Notes under the pieces: model-generated
What the model was told of the DNA's origin: nothing
Databases searched by the model: none
What the model saw: the letters and a program-made list of their open reading frames with translations, nothing else
Position numbers and translations under genes: made by a program
NCBI RefSeq assembly: GCF_900110655.1
Contig: NZ_FOEQ01000006.1
Location: forward strand, 62,001-126,000
Origin: Pseudomonas soli
GTDB taxonomy: Bacteria > Pseudomonadota > Gammaproteobacteria > Pseudomonadales > Pseudomonadaceae
Length of the DNA: 64,000 bases
Direction of reading: 5' to 3'
Part shown: positions 7,367 to 15,196 of the stretch, piece after piece
Layout of the letters: the number at the start of each line of letters is the position of its first letter
Numbering within the stretch: position 1 is the first letter of the stretch

Positions 7367-8329
7367 ATGCCCCGTTCCCTTGTCTCCTACTGGAAGCGTG
7401 TCGCGCTCAGCGGTTACACCGCCGACAACCGCGAGATCACCGTGCAGGAACTGGTCGATTGTGCCGAGACCTACAAGCTCACCACCTACACCGCCGTGAT
7501 CTGGAGCGAGCATGAACGCTGGCCAGGCTCCCACGGCACCGTGTTCGCCGTGCGCCTGGTCACCGAGAACGACGACCCCGAGCTGGAGCCCGGACAGGTG
7601 GCCTTGGAAGCGCAGCTCAAGCCCAACGACAAGCTGCTGCACCTGAACGACCAGGGCGAAAAGCTGTTCACCAGCGTGGAGATCACCCCGAATTTCGCCA
7701 ACACCGGTCGCTTCTACCTCACCGGCCTGGCCGTCACCGATTCACCCGCCAGCCTGGGCACCCAAGAGCTGTATTTCTCCCGTGGCGCCCGCAAGGGGCA
7801 CCGCTACGCCAAGACCTCCTACTACTGCGCCGCTGTGCCCCTGGATTCCCTGCGCGAAAGCGGCCAGCAACAGGGCGAGCTGCGCCGCTTCTTTTCCGGA
7901 CTGGCCGGCCTGTGCAAGCGCTTCGCCGACATCACCACCCCTGATACCCCCTCACCCGACGAGAACCAACCAATGGATGAAGCAACTGCCAAGGCGCTGA
8001 AAGCGCTGTATGACCAATTCGTGATCCTGCTGGCCGGCATGCAGGCCGTGCTTGAGCCGGTCGTGGAAGAAGTGGACGACAGCGAGAACAAGGACGCTGT
8101 CGATGCCGTGGGCGCCGCTGTCCAGGACGTGGTGGATGAAGCCGACGAAAACCGCGAATACAACCGCAAGGGTGGTAAGGGCGGCAACAAGCAGGTCAAG
8201 GAGCTGAGCGCCCGTATGGATGAACTGCAGGAAACGATGACCCAAATGTTCAACCAGGCATCGAACCGCCGTCAGGTACCACGCACCACCGGCCCGGCCA
8301 ACACCAAACGCGGCAAGGGCCTGCGCTAA
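7367..8329 (+). CDS. Capsid scaffolding protein / head maturation protease (P2 gpO family)
   Basis: This 320-residue protein starts from the ATG at 7367 (MPRSLVSYWKRVAL). The longer open frame from 7274 would cover the dyad promoter region. The N-terminal serine protease domain shows a plausible catalytic set: D20 (TADNRE), H49 (WSEHERW) and S126 in the conserved AVTDSPASLGT. The C-terminal third is a charged helical scaffold (about residues 190-300) that directs capsid assembly and is removed on maturation. The last base of its stop codon is the first base of the major capsid start. It is the first gene of the rightward late operon. Confidence 0.93.
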   Translation: MPRSLVSYWKRVALSGYTADNREITVQELVDCAETYKLTTYTAVIWSEHERWPGSHGTVFAVRLVTENDDPELEPGQVALEAQLKPNDKLLHLNDQGEKLFTSVEITPNFANTGRFYLTGLAVTDSPASLGTQELYFSRGARKGHRYAKTSYYCAAVPLDSLRESGQQQGELRRFFSGLAGLCKRFADITTPDTPSPDENQPMDEATAKALKALYDQFVILLAGMQAVLEPVVEEVDDSENKDAVDAVGAAVQDVVDEADENREYNRKGGKGGNKQVKELSARMDELQETMTQMFNQASNRRQVPRTTGPANTKRGKGLR

Positions 8330-9345
8330 TGGCCGCCCTCTCGCAGCGCGCTGCAGCGCAATACCTGCAGCTCCAGGAGGATCTGGCCGAGGCGTACAAC
8401 ACCGGTGACGCCGCCCGCACCTTTGCCGTGGAGCCAACCCACGCCCAAGAGCTGAACGACCAGATCACCGAGCGGGTGGACTTCCTGGGCCGTATCAACG
8501 TCGTGCCGGTCAGCGAGATCAAGGGCGAGAAGGTACTACTGGGCCTGAATGGCCCGGCCACCAGCCGCACCGACACTGACAAGAACGACCGCGAGCCGCG
8601 CCACCTGCTCGATCTGAAGAACAACACCTACGAGCTGTTCCACACCGAGACTGACGTGGCGCTGAAGTTTGCCACCATCGACGCCTGGGCCAAGTTCCCG
8701 GACTTTGCCCAGCGCTACCTGGCGGCGGTGCAGAAGCGTATCGCCCTGGACCGCATCATGATCGGCTGGCATGGCCTCAGTGCAGCGAAGCAGACCGACC
8801 TGGCCAACTTCCCGATGCTCCAGGACGTGAACAAGGGTTGGCTGCAGATCGCCCGCGAGCAGATCCCCGAGCAGATCCTGAAGTCGGACCCAGCCAAGAA
8901 GATCACCCTGGGCAAAGGCGGCGACTACGAAAACCTCGACTCCGCGGTGCATGACGTCAAGCAAATGATCGACCCGGTATTCCGCGACGAGGGCGACCTG
9001 GTGGCCATCGTCGGCTCGGATCTGCTGGCCCACGACAAGGGCCGCCTGTACGCCGCCCAGGGCCAGACACCGACCGAGAAAGAGCGCATCGAGGATGCCC
9101 AGGTGATCGCCACGTATGGCGGGCTGCCGTCCTTCCTGATCCCGTTCTTCCCAAGCAAGGGCATCGTCATTACCTCCTGGGACAACCTGTCCATCTACTT
9201 CCAGGACACCAGCTGGCGGCGCCACCTGATCGAGAACCCGAAACGCTCCCGTACCGAGGACTACAACGGGCGCAACGAAGGTTACGTGATCGAGCAGTTG
9301 GGTAAGTTCGCCGGCCTCGAAGCCAGCTCTGTGGAGCTTGTGTGA
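8329..9345 (+). CDS. Major capsid protein (P2 gpN family)
   Basis: At 338 residues it is close to P2 gpN (357). Family features include the N-terminal FAVEPTHAQELNDQITERVDFL (in part), a central segment on binding and folding (LDRIMIGWHG), VNKGWLQIARE, and the C-terminal TSWDNLSIYFQDTSWRRHL with NEGYVIEQLGK. It adopts the HK97-type fold and forms the T=7 shell; in P2 the N-terminal 31 residues are cleaved by gpO. It overlaps the small terminase gene by 4 bases. Confidence 0.95.
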   Translation: MAALSQRAAAQYLQLQEDLAEAYNTGDAARTFAVEPTHAQELNDQITERVDFLGRINVVPVSEIKGEKVLLGLNGPATSRTDTDKNDREPRHLLDLKNNTYELFHTETDVALKFATIDAWAKFPDFAQRYLAAVQKRIALDRIMIGWHGLSAAKQTDLANFPMLQDVNKGWLQIAREQIPEQILKSDPAKKITLGKGGDYENLDSAVHDVKQMIDPVFRDEGDLVAIVGSDLLAHDKGRLYAAQGQTPTEKERIEDAQVIATYGGLPSFLIPFFPSKGIVITSWDNLSIYFQDTSWRRHLIENPKRSRTEDYNGRNEGYVIEQLGKFAGLEASSVELV

Positions 9346-10070
9346 TGAGCCTGGCTCTGGCCCACAAACGGCGGATCCTGGAGGAAGGCGTGGCGGTGTT
9401 GGCCAGCAGCCTGGCCGCTGCCGCACTGCCCTACTCCCCCAGCGAGGCGTTGAGCAGCCCGGCTAATGCCGCCAAGCATCTGGCCCTGATGGAGGTCGGC
9501 CTGGGCGAGGACCTGGCCCGCCTGAGCGATATCAAGGGCCTTTCCACTCGCCAGGACCTCAAGCGCAACGAGCTGCTGCCCAAGTACCAGGACTACGTCC
9601 AGCGCTATGTCGAGTCCGGCCTGGTCTTTCCAAACCGAGTGCTCGTCCAGGTCATGGTCTGGCTGTTCGATACCGCTCAGTTCGAGGACGCCCTGGAGCT
9701 GGCAGACATCGCGATCGAGCAGGGGCAGGAAATGCCTGAGCGCTTCAAGCGCCGCGACATCCAGACCTTTGTCGCTGATGCCATCTGCGAGTGGGCCTAT
9801 GGCGAGTATCAGGCGAAGCGCAGCCCAGAGCCGTACCTGTCCAACTTGCTGCCGCGTGTCGATGGCGAGTGGGAGCTGACAGAACAGATCCCGGCCAAAT
9901 TCCACAAGCTGATCGGCATCCGTGCACTGGAGGCCCAGGAGTGGAACAAGGCGATCGAGCATCTGGAACGTGCCCAGGCGCTCTATCCCAAGGTCGGCGT
10001 AGGCACTCGTATCGAGAACGCCCGCAAGGCTTTGAACAAGCAGCAAGCCGCCGTCGGCGGCACTGAATAA
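9342..10070 (+). CDS. Terminase small subunit (P2 gpM family)
   Basis: This 242-residue protein matches P2 gpM in length (247) and in place directly after the major capsid gene. It contains the helix-rich segments KRNELLPKYQDYVQRYVESG and LVQVMVWLFDTAQFEDALELADIAIEQG (partial), typical of the family. Small terminase recognises the cos region and loads the large subunit. The ATG overlaps the capsid stop (GTGATGA). Confidence 0.9.
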   Translation: MMSLALAHKRRILEEGVAVLASSLAAAALPYSPSEALSSPANAAKHLALMEVGLGEDLARLSDIKGLSTRQDLKRNELLPKYQDYVQRYVESGLVFPNRVLVQVMVWLFDTAQFEDALELADIAIEQGQEMPERFKRRDIQTFVADAICEWAYGEYQAKRSPEPYLSNLLPRVDGEWELTEQIPAKFHKLIGIRALEAQEWNKAIEHLERAQALYPKVGVGTRIENARKALNKQQAAVGGTE

Positions 10071-10166
10071 CCGGCTACCCCCCCAGCGGGAACCCGTGAA
10101 ACGAGTTGGCCATTTATGGCCCATCCCGTGGCAACGGTGTCTCCCGCCCTTTTCGAGTGACCAGCG

Positions 10167-10628
10167 ATGAGCTTTTCAGGCAAACCCACCACGGTCGTAG
10201 AGCAGACCATCGAGAACAACGGCTTCTGGCCGGACCTCTCGCTGGCTGAATACCAGAAGGCTTACCGTCTGCCGGGTGAGTACCTGAGCGAGGTGCTGGT
10301 CACTCAACTTGAACTGGCCATGGGCGATGTGAACAGCGACCTGGCCCGTCTGATGGCCAGTTGGCAAAGCCTCGGGATCACCGAGGTGGCTACCGCTGAC
10401 CCGCTGCTCCTGCAGGAGCGGGCCTACAAAGTGAAGCTGTACAAGCGCGCCGTGTACTGCCGGGCCAAGGCCACTGCCCTGACCGACTTTGCGACCGTTA
10501 CCCGTCGCGAGGTGGCCGAGAATACCGGCAAGGAAGCCCCAGAGCGTGCCGATACCTTCCTGGCCTTCAGCCAGTCCGCTGTCCGTGCCTTGCAGGGCCG
10601 CAGCCGCATCACGGCGGCATTGCTGTGA
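10167..10628 (+). CDS. Head completion/stabilisation protein (P2 gpL family)
   Basis: This 153-residue protein follows a 96-base gap after small terminase. It contains the family-like start SFSGKPTTVVEQTIENNGFWPDL (partial), a mid segment YRLPGEYLSEVL, and YKRAVYCRAKATAL with a terminal SRITAALL. P2 gpL caps the portal after DNA filling to let tails join. The stop overlaps the next gene by 4 bases (GTGA). Confidence 0.9.
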   Translation: MSFSGKPTTVVEQTIENNGFWPDLSLAEYQKAYRLPGEYLSEVLVTQLELAMGDVNSDLARLMASWQSLGITEVATADPLLLQERAYKVKLYKRAVYCRAKATALTDFATVTRREVAENTGKEAPERADTFLAFSQSAVRALQGRSRITAALL

Positions 10629-11071
10629 ACCTGCTGCGCGCCCTGACGGCGTACCTACAGGAGCAGAACCTGGTGCTGCCTGAGCAGCTGGACAGTTGGG
10701 TCGACCAGGTGAACCTGGATCTGATCTGGAAGCCCACCGGCAACGGCGGCATGCACATGGGCGACATGCGTTATCGCGCTGTGCTCGTCCTAGAGCGCTT
10801 CGCCGGTAACCCCGCGCTGCTCATGGCCCTGGTCGGCTCGTGGTTGGAGTCGAACGACCCCGACCGCGACGACGGTATGCCGGTACCGGCCTTTGCCGTC
10901 GAGCCCCTGGACAACGACCTGTTCGACGTAGAACTGACCATCGAATTCGAGGAAGGGCAGCACCTAGTCGAGGATCCGAACGGTCAGATCGAGTCCGGCG
11001 GCAAGAAGTACGGCCTGGGCCAGGCCGAGCTGTGGGTGGCAGAACAGGGCGAGGTGGCGCATGGCGCGTAG
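10625..11071 (+). CDS. Tail completion protein (P2 gpR family)
   Basis: A 148-residue protein is predicted from GTG at 10625, overlapping the gpL stop. The start MNLLRALTAYL with a later WVDQVNLDLIWKPTGNG and FDVELTIEFEEGQHLVED resembles P2 gpR, which finishes the tail so that it can attach to the head. The next gene starts 11 bases before its end, which implies coupled translation. Confidence 0.87.
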   Translation: MNLLRALTAYLQEQNLVLPEQLDSWVDQVNLDLIWKPTGNGGMHMGDMRYRAVLVLERFAGNPALLMALVGSWLESNDPDRDDGMPVPAFAVEPLDNDLFDVELTIEFEEGQHLVEDPNGQIESGGKKYGLGQAELWVAEQGEVAHGA

Positions 11072-11741
11072 CACCCTCGACCTGGACGTGCGCGGCCTGC
11101 TCGATGCACAGGCCCTGCTAGATCTGCTGGTACTGCCGCCTAAGCTGCGCCGGCGCCTGCTCAACCGCCTGGGCACCCGTGCCCGAAGCCTGAGCCGCAA
11201 GCGCATTCGCAACCAGCAGAACCTGGACGGCTCGCCATTCGCCCCACGTCGCGATGCTGACGCTGGCAGGAAGAAGATGGAGGCAGGCCTGGGCAAGCTG
11301 CTGCAGGTCACCCGCGTGGATGCCGATGAAGCCGTCCTGGGCTGGAAGAACAACCTGACCAGTTGGGTGGCCTCCCAGCAGCACAACGGCGCATCCGAAC
11401 GCCGCACCGCGCAGCAGATGCGCCGCTGGAACCGAGTCGAGGAAGGCGCCAAGAGCACCGACAAGCAGGCCAAGCGGCTACGCCGACTGGGCTTTCGCGT
11501 GCGCCAGGCCGGCAAGAAGCGGCTGAGCCGTCCTCCAGTGTCATGGATCCTCGAGAACGTCAGCTACATGCAGGCCGGCGTGCTGATCCGCGTTCTGGAC
11601 GAGGAACGCGGCGAGTCCACCGGCGCGCAGAGCTGGGAAATCAAGCTGCCCAAGCGGCAGTTCCTGGGCGCTGGCAACGAGCAGGAGAACCGCGACCTGC
11701 TCAACCTCCTGCTTGATCAAATCATCAACTCACCCCGTTAA
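11061..11741 (+). CDS. Phage virion morphogenesis / tail completion protein (P2 gpS-like)
   Basis: This 226-residue, strongly basic protein has a Leu/Arg-rich helical N-terminus (LPPKLRRRLLNRLGTRARSL), the family-like NLDGSPFAPRRD and KKMEAGLGKLL, and a region rich in Lys/Arg (about 120-170). P2 gpS is shorter (150), and the middle expansion is typical of the HP1/K139-like relatives. It works with gpR in tail completion. It overlaps the gpR end by 11 bases. Confidence 0.83.
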   Translation: MARSTLDLDVRGLLDAQALLDLLVLPPKLRRRLLNRLGTRARSLSRKRIRNQQNLDGSPFAPRRDADAGRKKMEAGLGKLLQVTRVDADEAVLGWKNNLTSWVASQQHNGASERRTAQQMRRWNRVEEGAKSTDKQAKRLRRLGFRVRQAGKKRLSRPPVSWILENVSYMQAGVLIRVLDEERGESTGAQSWEIKLPKRQFLGAGNEQENRDLLNLLLDQIINSPR

Positions 11742-11752
11742 CGAGGCATCAC

Positions 11753-12859
11753 ATGGCACTCGGCAAAGTCAGCGTGAACAATCTCAACCTCGGCCAGGGT
11801 GCCGTGACCGAGATCGAGCGCTATTTCCTTTTCATCGGCCCTGCCGGCAAGAACGTCGGACAGCTGCTGCAGCTCAACACTGACAGCGACTTGGACGCCA
11901 TGCTGGGCGTGCCGGCAAGCGACCTGAAAACCCAGGTGACCGCCGCCCGCCTGAATGGTGGCGATCGCTGGGCCTGCCTGGTAGCGCCGATCGGCGGTGA
12001 GAACACTTGGCAGAGCGCGCTGGAGAAGGCCCAACAGCAAGGCTACTCCGTGGAAGCGGTCGTGATTACCACCCCAGTCACCGCCGGCGCCGAGCTGTCA
12101 GCAATGCACGACGCGGCAACCTCGGTAATCAACACCTACGGGCGCCGACTGTTCGTCATGGCCGCTACTGTCGGCATCAGCGCCGCACAGACCTGGTCGG
12201 AGTACGCCGCAGCCCAGAAAGCGATCACCAAGGACTTGGTGGCGCCGCGTGTCCTGGTTGTGCCCCAGTTGCACGACAACGACCTGGGCGTGCTGGCCGG
12301 GCGTCTGGCGAACGCTGCCGTCAGCATCGCTGACAGCCCCATGCGTGTGGCCACCGGCGCCGTCCTGGGCCTCGGCGCGGTGCCGAAGGACAAGGAAGGC
12401 ATCCCGCTGCCGTCTGCCATCCGCGCCGCCCTGGACGCCGACCGGCTCTCGGTTTCGCAGACCTACCCAGACTATCCAGGCGTTTACTGGGGCGATGGCA
12501 ACATGCTCGACGCCCCGGGCAGCGACTACCTGGTGATCGAGTACCTGCGCTTGGCCGACAAGGCTGCCCGGCAGATCCGCCCGCTGCTGATCCGCCGTGT
12601 GGGCGATCGCCGCCTGAACAACAGCCCGGCCAGCATGGCAGCAGCGGTCACCGCCTTCATGAAGCCGCTGCGCGTGATGGCCAAGGCCACCACCTTCGCC
12701 GGCGAACAGTTCCCGGGCGAGATCAAGCAGCCCAAGGACGGCGACATCGTCCTGACCTGGGTCACCAAGACCCGGGTGGAGGTGTACATCAAGCTCACCC
12801 CGCTGAACTGCCCGAAAGACCTCACCGCCAACATCGCACTTGACCTTTCGAACGAGTAA
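11753..12859 (+). CDS. Contractile tail sheath protein (DUF2586 family)
   Basis: This 368-residue protein stands where P2 has the FI sheath (396 residues). The start MALGKVSVNNLNLGQG, the middle ALDADRLSVSQTYPDYPGVYW and GDGNMLDAPGSDYLVIEYLR, and the C-terminal TRVEVYIKLTPLNCPKDLTANIALDLS are typical of the DUF2586 group of sheath proteins found in HP1-type phages. The C-terminal domain with RVEVYIKLTP matches the inner sheath fold. Polymers around the tail tube contract on infection. An 8-base gap separates it from the tube gene. Confidence 0.85.
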   Translation: MALGKVSVNNLNLGQGAVTEIERYFLFIGPAGKNVGQLLQLNTDSDLDAMLGVPASDLKTQVTAARLNGGDRWACLVAPIGGENTWQSALEKAQQQGYSVEAVVITTPVTAGAELSAMHDAATSVINTYGRRLFVMAATVGISAAQTWSEYAAAQKAITKDLVAPRVLVVPQLHDNDLGVLAGRLANAAVSIADSPMRVATGAVLGLGAVPKDKEGIPLPSAIRAALDADRLSVSQTYPDYPGVYWGDGNMLDAPGSDYLVIEYLRLADKAARQIRPLLIRRVGDRRLNNSPASMAAAVTAFMKPLRVMAKATTFAGEQFPGEIKQPKDGDIVLTWVTKTRVEVYIKLTPLNCPKDLTANIALDLSNE

Positions 12860-12868
12860 GGAGCCCGT

Positions 12869-13318
12869 ATGTCCCGCATTGGCGGCAAGAACTTCGATAT
12901 CGCCCTGGGCGACCTGCAGGTGCACGTCGAGTCCTGCACCCTGGATATCACCGACAACAGCGCCGTGGCGCAAACCCGGGGCGTGCCTGATGGCTATGTC
13001 GACGGCGACGTGACGGCCAGCGGTGAATTCGAGTTCGACAGCATGAACTTCAACCTGCTGATTGAGGCCGCCCGCACTGCCGGCAGCTTCCGCCAGCTGA
13101 GCGTCTTCGACACCGTGTTTTTCGGTTCTGCAGGTGACCAGGAGCTGAAGGTGGAGGCCTTCGGCTGTCGCCTCAAGGTTTCCAGCCTGCTCAGCGTCGA
13201 CCCCAAGGGCGGCGAGAAGTCCAAGCACAAGGTGCCGTTCGACGTCACCAGCCCGGACTTCATCCACATCAATGGCGTGCCGTACCTGGCCGCGTCCGAG
13301 ATCGAGGGCCTGAGCTGA
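12869..13318 (+). CDS. Tail tube protein (DUF2597 family)
   Basis: This 149-residue beta-rich protein starts MSRIGGKNFDIALGDLQVHVES, with VDGDVTASGEFEFDSMNFNLL following (each shown in part). It lies directly downstream of the sheath gene, as FII follows FI in P2, which supports the tail-tube role. The DUF2597 assignment is from recall. A 4-bp-class overlap with the next gene (TGATG at 13316-13320) couples translation. Confidence 0.8.
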   Translation: MSRIGGKNFDIALGDLQVHVESCTLDITDNSAVAQTRGVPDGYVDGDVTASGEFEFDSMNFNLLIEAARTAGSFRQLSVFDTVFFGSAGDQELKVEAFGCRLKVSSLLSVDPKGGEKSKHKVPFDVTSPDFIHINGVPYLAASEIEGLS

Positions 13319-13530
13319 TGGTTTGCCCGTTCGATCGCGCACAAGCCCTGGAACAGCGTCAGCGTGACCAGGCGATCGCCGCCGCCCTGGCCAACGCGCC
13401 GTCGAGCGGGCCGAGCCTGACCCATTGCGAGGACTGCGACAGCCCGATCCCGGAGGCGCGCCGCGCCCTGGGTGGGAAGACGCGCTGCGTGGCCTGCCAA
13501 TCCACTTTCGAGAAAGGGGGCCAGCGATGA
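13318..13530 (+). CDS. TraR/DksA-type zinc-finger protein
   Basis: This 70-residue protein carries two cysteine pairs, CEDC (about residues 38-41) and CVAC (about 58-61), with the segment PIPEARRALGGKTRCVACQ. That is the C4 zinc-finger signature of the TraR/DksA family. Phage TraR-like proteins bind the secondary channel of RNA polymerase and mimic ppGpp plus DksA. Here the usual N-terminal coiled coil is very short (about 30 residues). It lies between the tube and holin genes, as in many P2-like phages. The stop overlaps the holin ATG. Confidence 0.88.
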   Translation: MVCPFDRAQALEQRQRDQAIAAALANAPSSGPSLTHCEDCDSPIPEARRALGGKTRCVACQSTFEKGGQR

Positions 13531-13733
13531 GCGCGAATCAAGCTGCCCAGGACACCGCCATTGCCGTTGCCAAGGCGGCACCCGCGATCGGAGTGGCCGC
13601 CACCGGCGCGACAGGCACCGTCGACTGGTCGTCGGTCGCCTACATGCTGACCGCGCTCTACATGGTGCTGCAGATCCTGCTGCTGGCCCCCAAGTACCGG
13701 CAGATGCTGCGCAACTGGAAGATCAAGCCATGA
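13527..13733 (+). CDS. Putative holin
   Basis: This 68-residue protein starts from ATG at 13527, overlapping the zinc-finger gene by 4 bases. A hydrophobic Ala/Gly-rich stretch (about residues 11-30) and a clear membrane helix (about 35-53, VAYMLTALYMVLQILLLA) are followed by a basic tail ending in KIKP. Position directly before the endolysin gene and the charge layout fit a class II or pinholin-type holin. Pinholins normally pair with SAR endolysins, and the next gene looks like one. It controls the time of lysis by opening the inner membrane. Confidence 0.75.
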   Translation: MSANQAAQDTAIAVAKAAPAIGVAATGATGTVDWSSVAYMLTALYMVLQILLLAPKYRQMLRNWKIKP

Positions 13734-14260
13734 GCCTGCGCAACAAGATTATCACCGGTTCTATCACCCTGGTGCTGGGCAGCAGCACGCTGATGGCGTT
13801 CCTGGGCAAGTGGGAAGGCGAGGGTCAGAACGTGGTCTACGCCGACAAGCTGGCACGGGGCCTGCCGACTGTATGCATGGGCGTCACCCGCCATACCAGC
13901 CCTTACCCGGTGATCGTGGGCGACTACTGGTCCCCCGAGCGCTGCGCCGAGGTGGAAAAGCTGGTGGTCGAGAAGGGCCAACTGGCCCTGGCCGACTGCC
14001 TGACCAACCCCAACATCACCCAGGACACGTTCGACGCCCTGAGCAGCCACGGCCACAACGTCGGCGTGCCGTCGACCTGCGCGAGCCGCGCCGTGGGGCT
14101 CATCAACGCCGGGCGCATCAAGGAAGGCTGCCGGGCGCTGGCTTGGGGCGCCGATGGCCGCCCGGTCTGGGCGTACGTCACCGACGCCAAGGGCAACAAG
14201 CGGTTCGTGCCCGGGTTACATGCTCGCCGGCTCGAGGAGGCGCAGCTATGCGCCGCCTGA
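13730..14260 (+). CDS. SAR-type endolysin, phage lysozyme (GH24-like)
   Basis: This 176-residue protein starts from ATG at 13730, overlapping the holin stop. The N-terminus MSLRNKIITGSITLVLGSST is a weakly hydrophobic, Gly/Ser-rich signal-arrest-release helix, so export is likely through Sec without signal cleavage. The active-site region is KWEGEGQNVVYAD followed by GLPTVCMGVT. The Glu, Asp and Thr/Cys of lysozymes are present, but spacing is wider than in T4 lysozyme (E-x8-D-x5-T), as in a subgroup seen in Pseudomonas phages. It cleaves peptidoglycan after membrane depolarisation. Its end overlaps the Rz gene by 13 bases. Confidence 0.88.
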   Translation: MSLRNKIITGSITLVLGSSTLMAFLGKWEGEGQNVVYADKLARGLPTVCMGVTRHTSPYPVIVGDYWSPERCAEVEKLVVEKGQLALADCLTNPNITQDTFDALSSHGHNVGVPSTCASRAVGLINAGRIKEGCRALAWGADGRPVWAYVTDAKGNKRFVPGLHARRLEEAQLCAA

Positions 14261-14742
14261 TCCAGCAGGTCCTGGGTGCCTTGCTGCTGGCCGGCGCCAC
14301 CTGGTTGCTGTTCGACCGGGTCCTGGAGCAGCGCGACACCGCCCGATCGGAGCGCGACCAGGCCCAGGACGAGGCGGCAGGCCTGCGCGAAGCCGCCCGT
14401 ATCACCGGTGAGCGGCTGGCCCAAGCCGCCGCCCTGGACAGCAAACACACCCAGGAGCTGAGCAATGTGCTCAAGAACAACCAGGTTCTGCAGCGCGCTG
14501 TTGATCTTCGCGATCAGCGGCTGCTCGTCAAAGCCAGTTGCCCCAACGCCGCAGTGCGCACCGATTCCGCCGGCGCCGGCGTGGCTGATGCAGGAACCGC
14601 CGAACTCGCAGCAGACGCTCGACCGGATTATTTCACCCTCCGCGATCAGCTCGCCCTCAGCCGGCAAATGATCCTCGGCCTGCAGGAGCGCGAACGCAGC
14701 TTCTGCACCAACACCCCAACCACTACTGGAGCAACACAATGA
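14248..14742 (+). CDS. i-spanin Rz
   Basis: A 164-residue protein is predicted from ATG at 14248. One N-terminal membrane helix (about residues 7-21, QVLGALLLAGATWLLF) precedes a long periplasmic coiled coil rich in Ala, Glu, Gln and Arg (about 25-95), as in Rz proteins. It should pair with the outer-membrane lipoprotein Rz1 encoded inside it (14465-14671) to fuse the two membranes in the last step of lysis. The end overlaps the tail chaperone start by 4 bases. Confidence 0.87.
   Translation: MRRLIQQVLGALLLAGATWLLFDRVLEQRDTARSERDQAQDEAAGLREAARITGERLAQAAALDSKHTQELSNVLKNNQVLQRAVDLRDQRLLVKASCPNAAVRTDSAGAGVADAGTAELAADARPDYFTLRDQLALSRQMILGLQERERSFCTNTPTTTGATQ
14465..14671 (+). CDS. o-spanin Rz1 lipoprotein, nested in Rz
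   Basis: This 68-residue ORF lies entirely inside the Rz gene in the +1 frame. It starts MCSRTTRFC, then a hydrophobic signal (SALLIFAIS) ends in a lipobox with the acceptor cysteine (ISGC, Cys 20). It continues with a Pro-rich mature part (SSKPVAPTP and CAPIPPAP) that is characteristic of Rz1. The mature lipoprotein of about 49 residues would sit in the inner leaflet of the outer membrane and contact Rz. Nested Rz/Rz1 coding is well known in lambda. Confidence 0.85.
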   Translation: MCSRTTRFCSALLIFAISGCSSKPVAPTPQCAPIPPAPAWLMQEPPNSQQTLDRIISPSAISSPSAGK

Positions 14743-15026
14743 CCGACCGCCGCGAGATCACCCTGGAACTGGGCGAACAGGAATTCACCTTCACCCTGAC
14801 CCCGGCCGACGTGACCAAGTATTTCAACAGCCTGAACCAGAACAACAAAGTCGCGCCGGCCAACAACCTGCTGGTCACCACCGTGGACCAGGAGCAGCGC
14901 GCCACCCTGAAGCCATTCCTGGGCAACCCGGTGATGACCATGCAACTGGCCGGCGCGCTGCTCGAGGAGTACGGCCCGAACGTTGAAATCATCGTAAAAA
15001 AGTCCTCGAGCACGCTGACCGCCTGA
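14739..15026 (+). CDS. Tail assembly chaperone, short form (P2 gpE-like)
   Basis: This 95-residue protein starts from ATG at 14739 with MTDRREITLELGEQEFTFTL and a helical second half. It matches P2 gpE in length (91 residues) and in position directly before the tape measure gene. It probably coats the tape measure protein during tail assembly. The zero-frame stop is at 15024-15026. The frame contains the slippery heptamer used to make the longer form. Confidence 0.85.
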   Translation: MTDRREITLELGEQEFTFTLTPADVTKYFNSLNQNNKVAPANNLLVTTVDQEQRATLKPFLGNPVMTMQLAGALLEEYGPNVEIIVKKSSSTLTA

Positions 15027-15190
15027 CCGAAAACGGCCTGGGCCAACTGATGGCCATCACTCAGCGCTGGCTGCCCGGCGCTGAGCCGTCGATTGAGAAC
15101 ATGGGTCTGGCCAAGTGGCTGGACGATGAACACTGGAGACGCATGGAGATCGCCGTGGCCAACGGCATCGCCCATGCACTCAACGGATAA
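14739..15190 (+). CDS. Tail assembly chaperone, frameshifted long form (P2 gpE+E'-like)
   Basis: A -1 shift at A-AAA-AAG (14996-15002) joins the first 88 codons to a second open frame that runs from 15002 to the TAA at 15188-15190 and adds 62 residues, giving 150 in all. P2 gpE+E' has 142. The added part (LTENGLGQLMAITQRWLPG and NMGLAKWLDDEHWRRM) is well-formed helical protein, with no stop until 6 bases before the tape measure ATG. Without a shift this 160-base stretch would be non-coding, which is unusual in so dense an operon. In lambda and P2 the ratio of short to long form matters for tail assembly. Confidence 0.85.
14996..15002 (+). promoter_or_regulatory. Programmed -1 frameshift site (A AAA AAG)
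   Basis: The heptamer AAAAAAG lies in the phase needed for tandem slippage (GTA AAA AAG in the zero frame). It is the same slippery sequence as in E. coli dnaX. It is followed 22 bases later by the zero-frame TGA and then GC-rich sequence that could form a downstream structure. No close upstream Shine-Dalgarno-like enhancer is obvious; GAGGAG lies about 27 bases upstream. Confidence 0.85.
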
Positions 15191-15196
15191 CCCCCC

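Noticed and set aside
12098..13342. A 414-residue minus-strand frame across the sheath and tube genes
   Set aside because: The tail genes on the plus strand are typical and contiguous; the antisense frame has no recognisable protein features.
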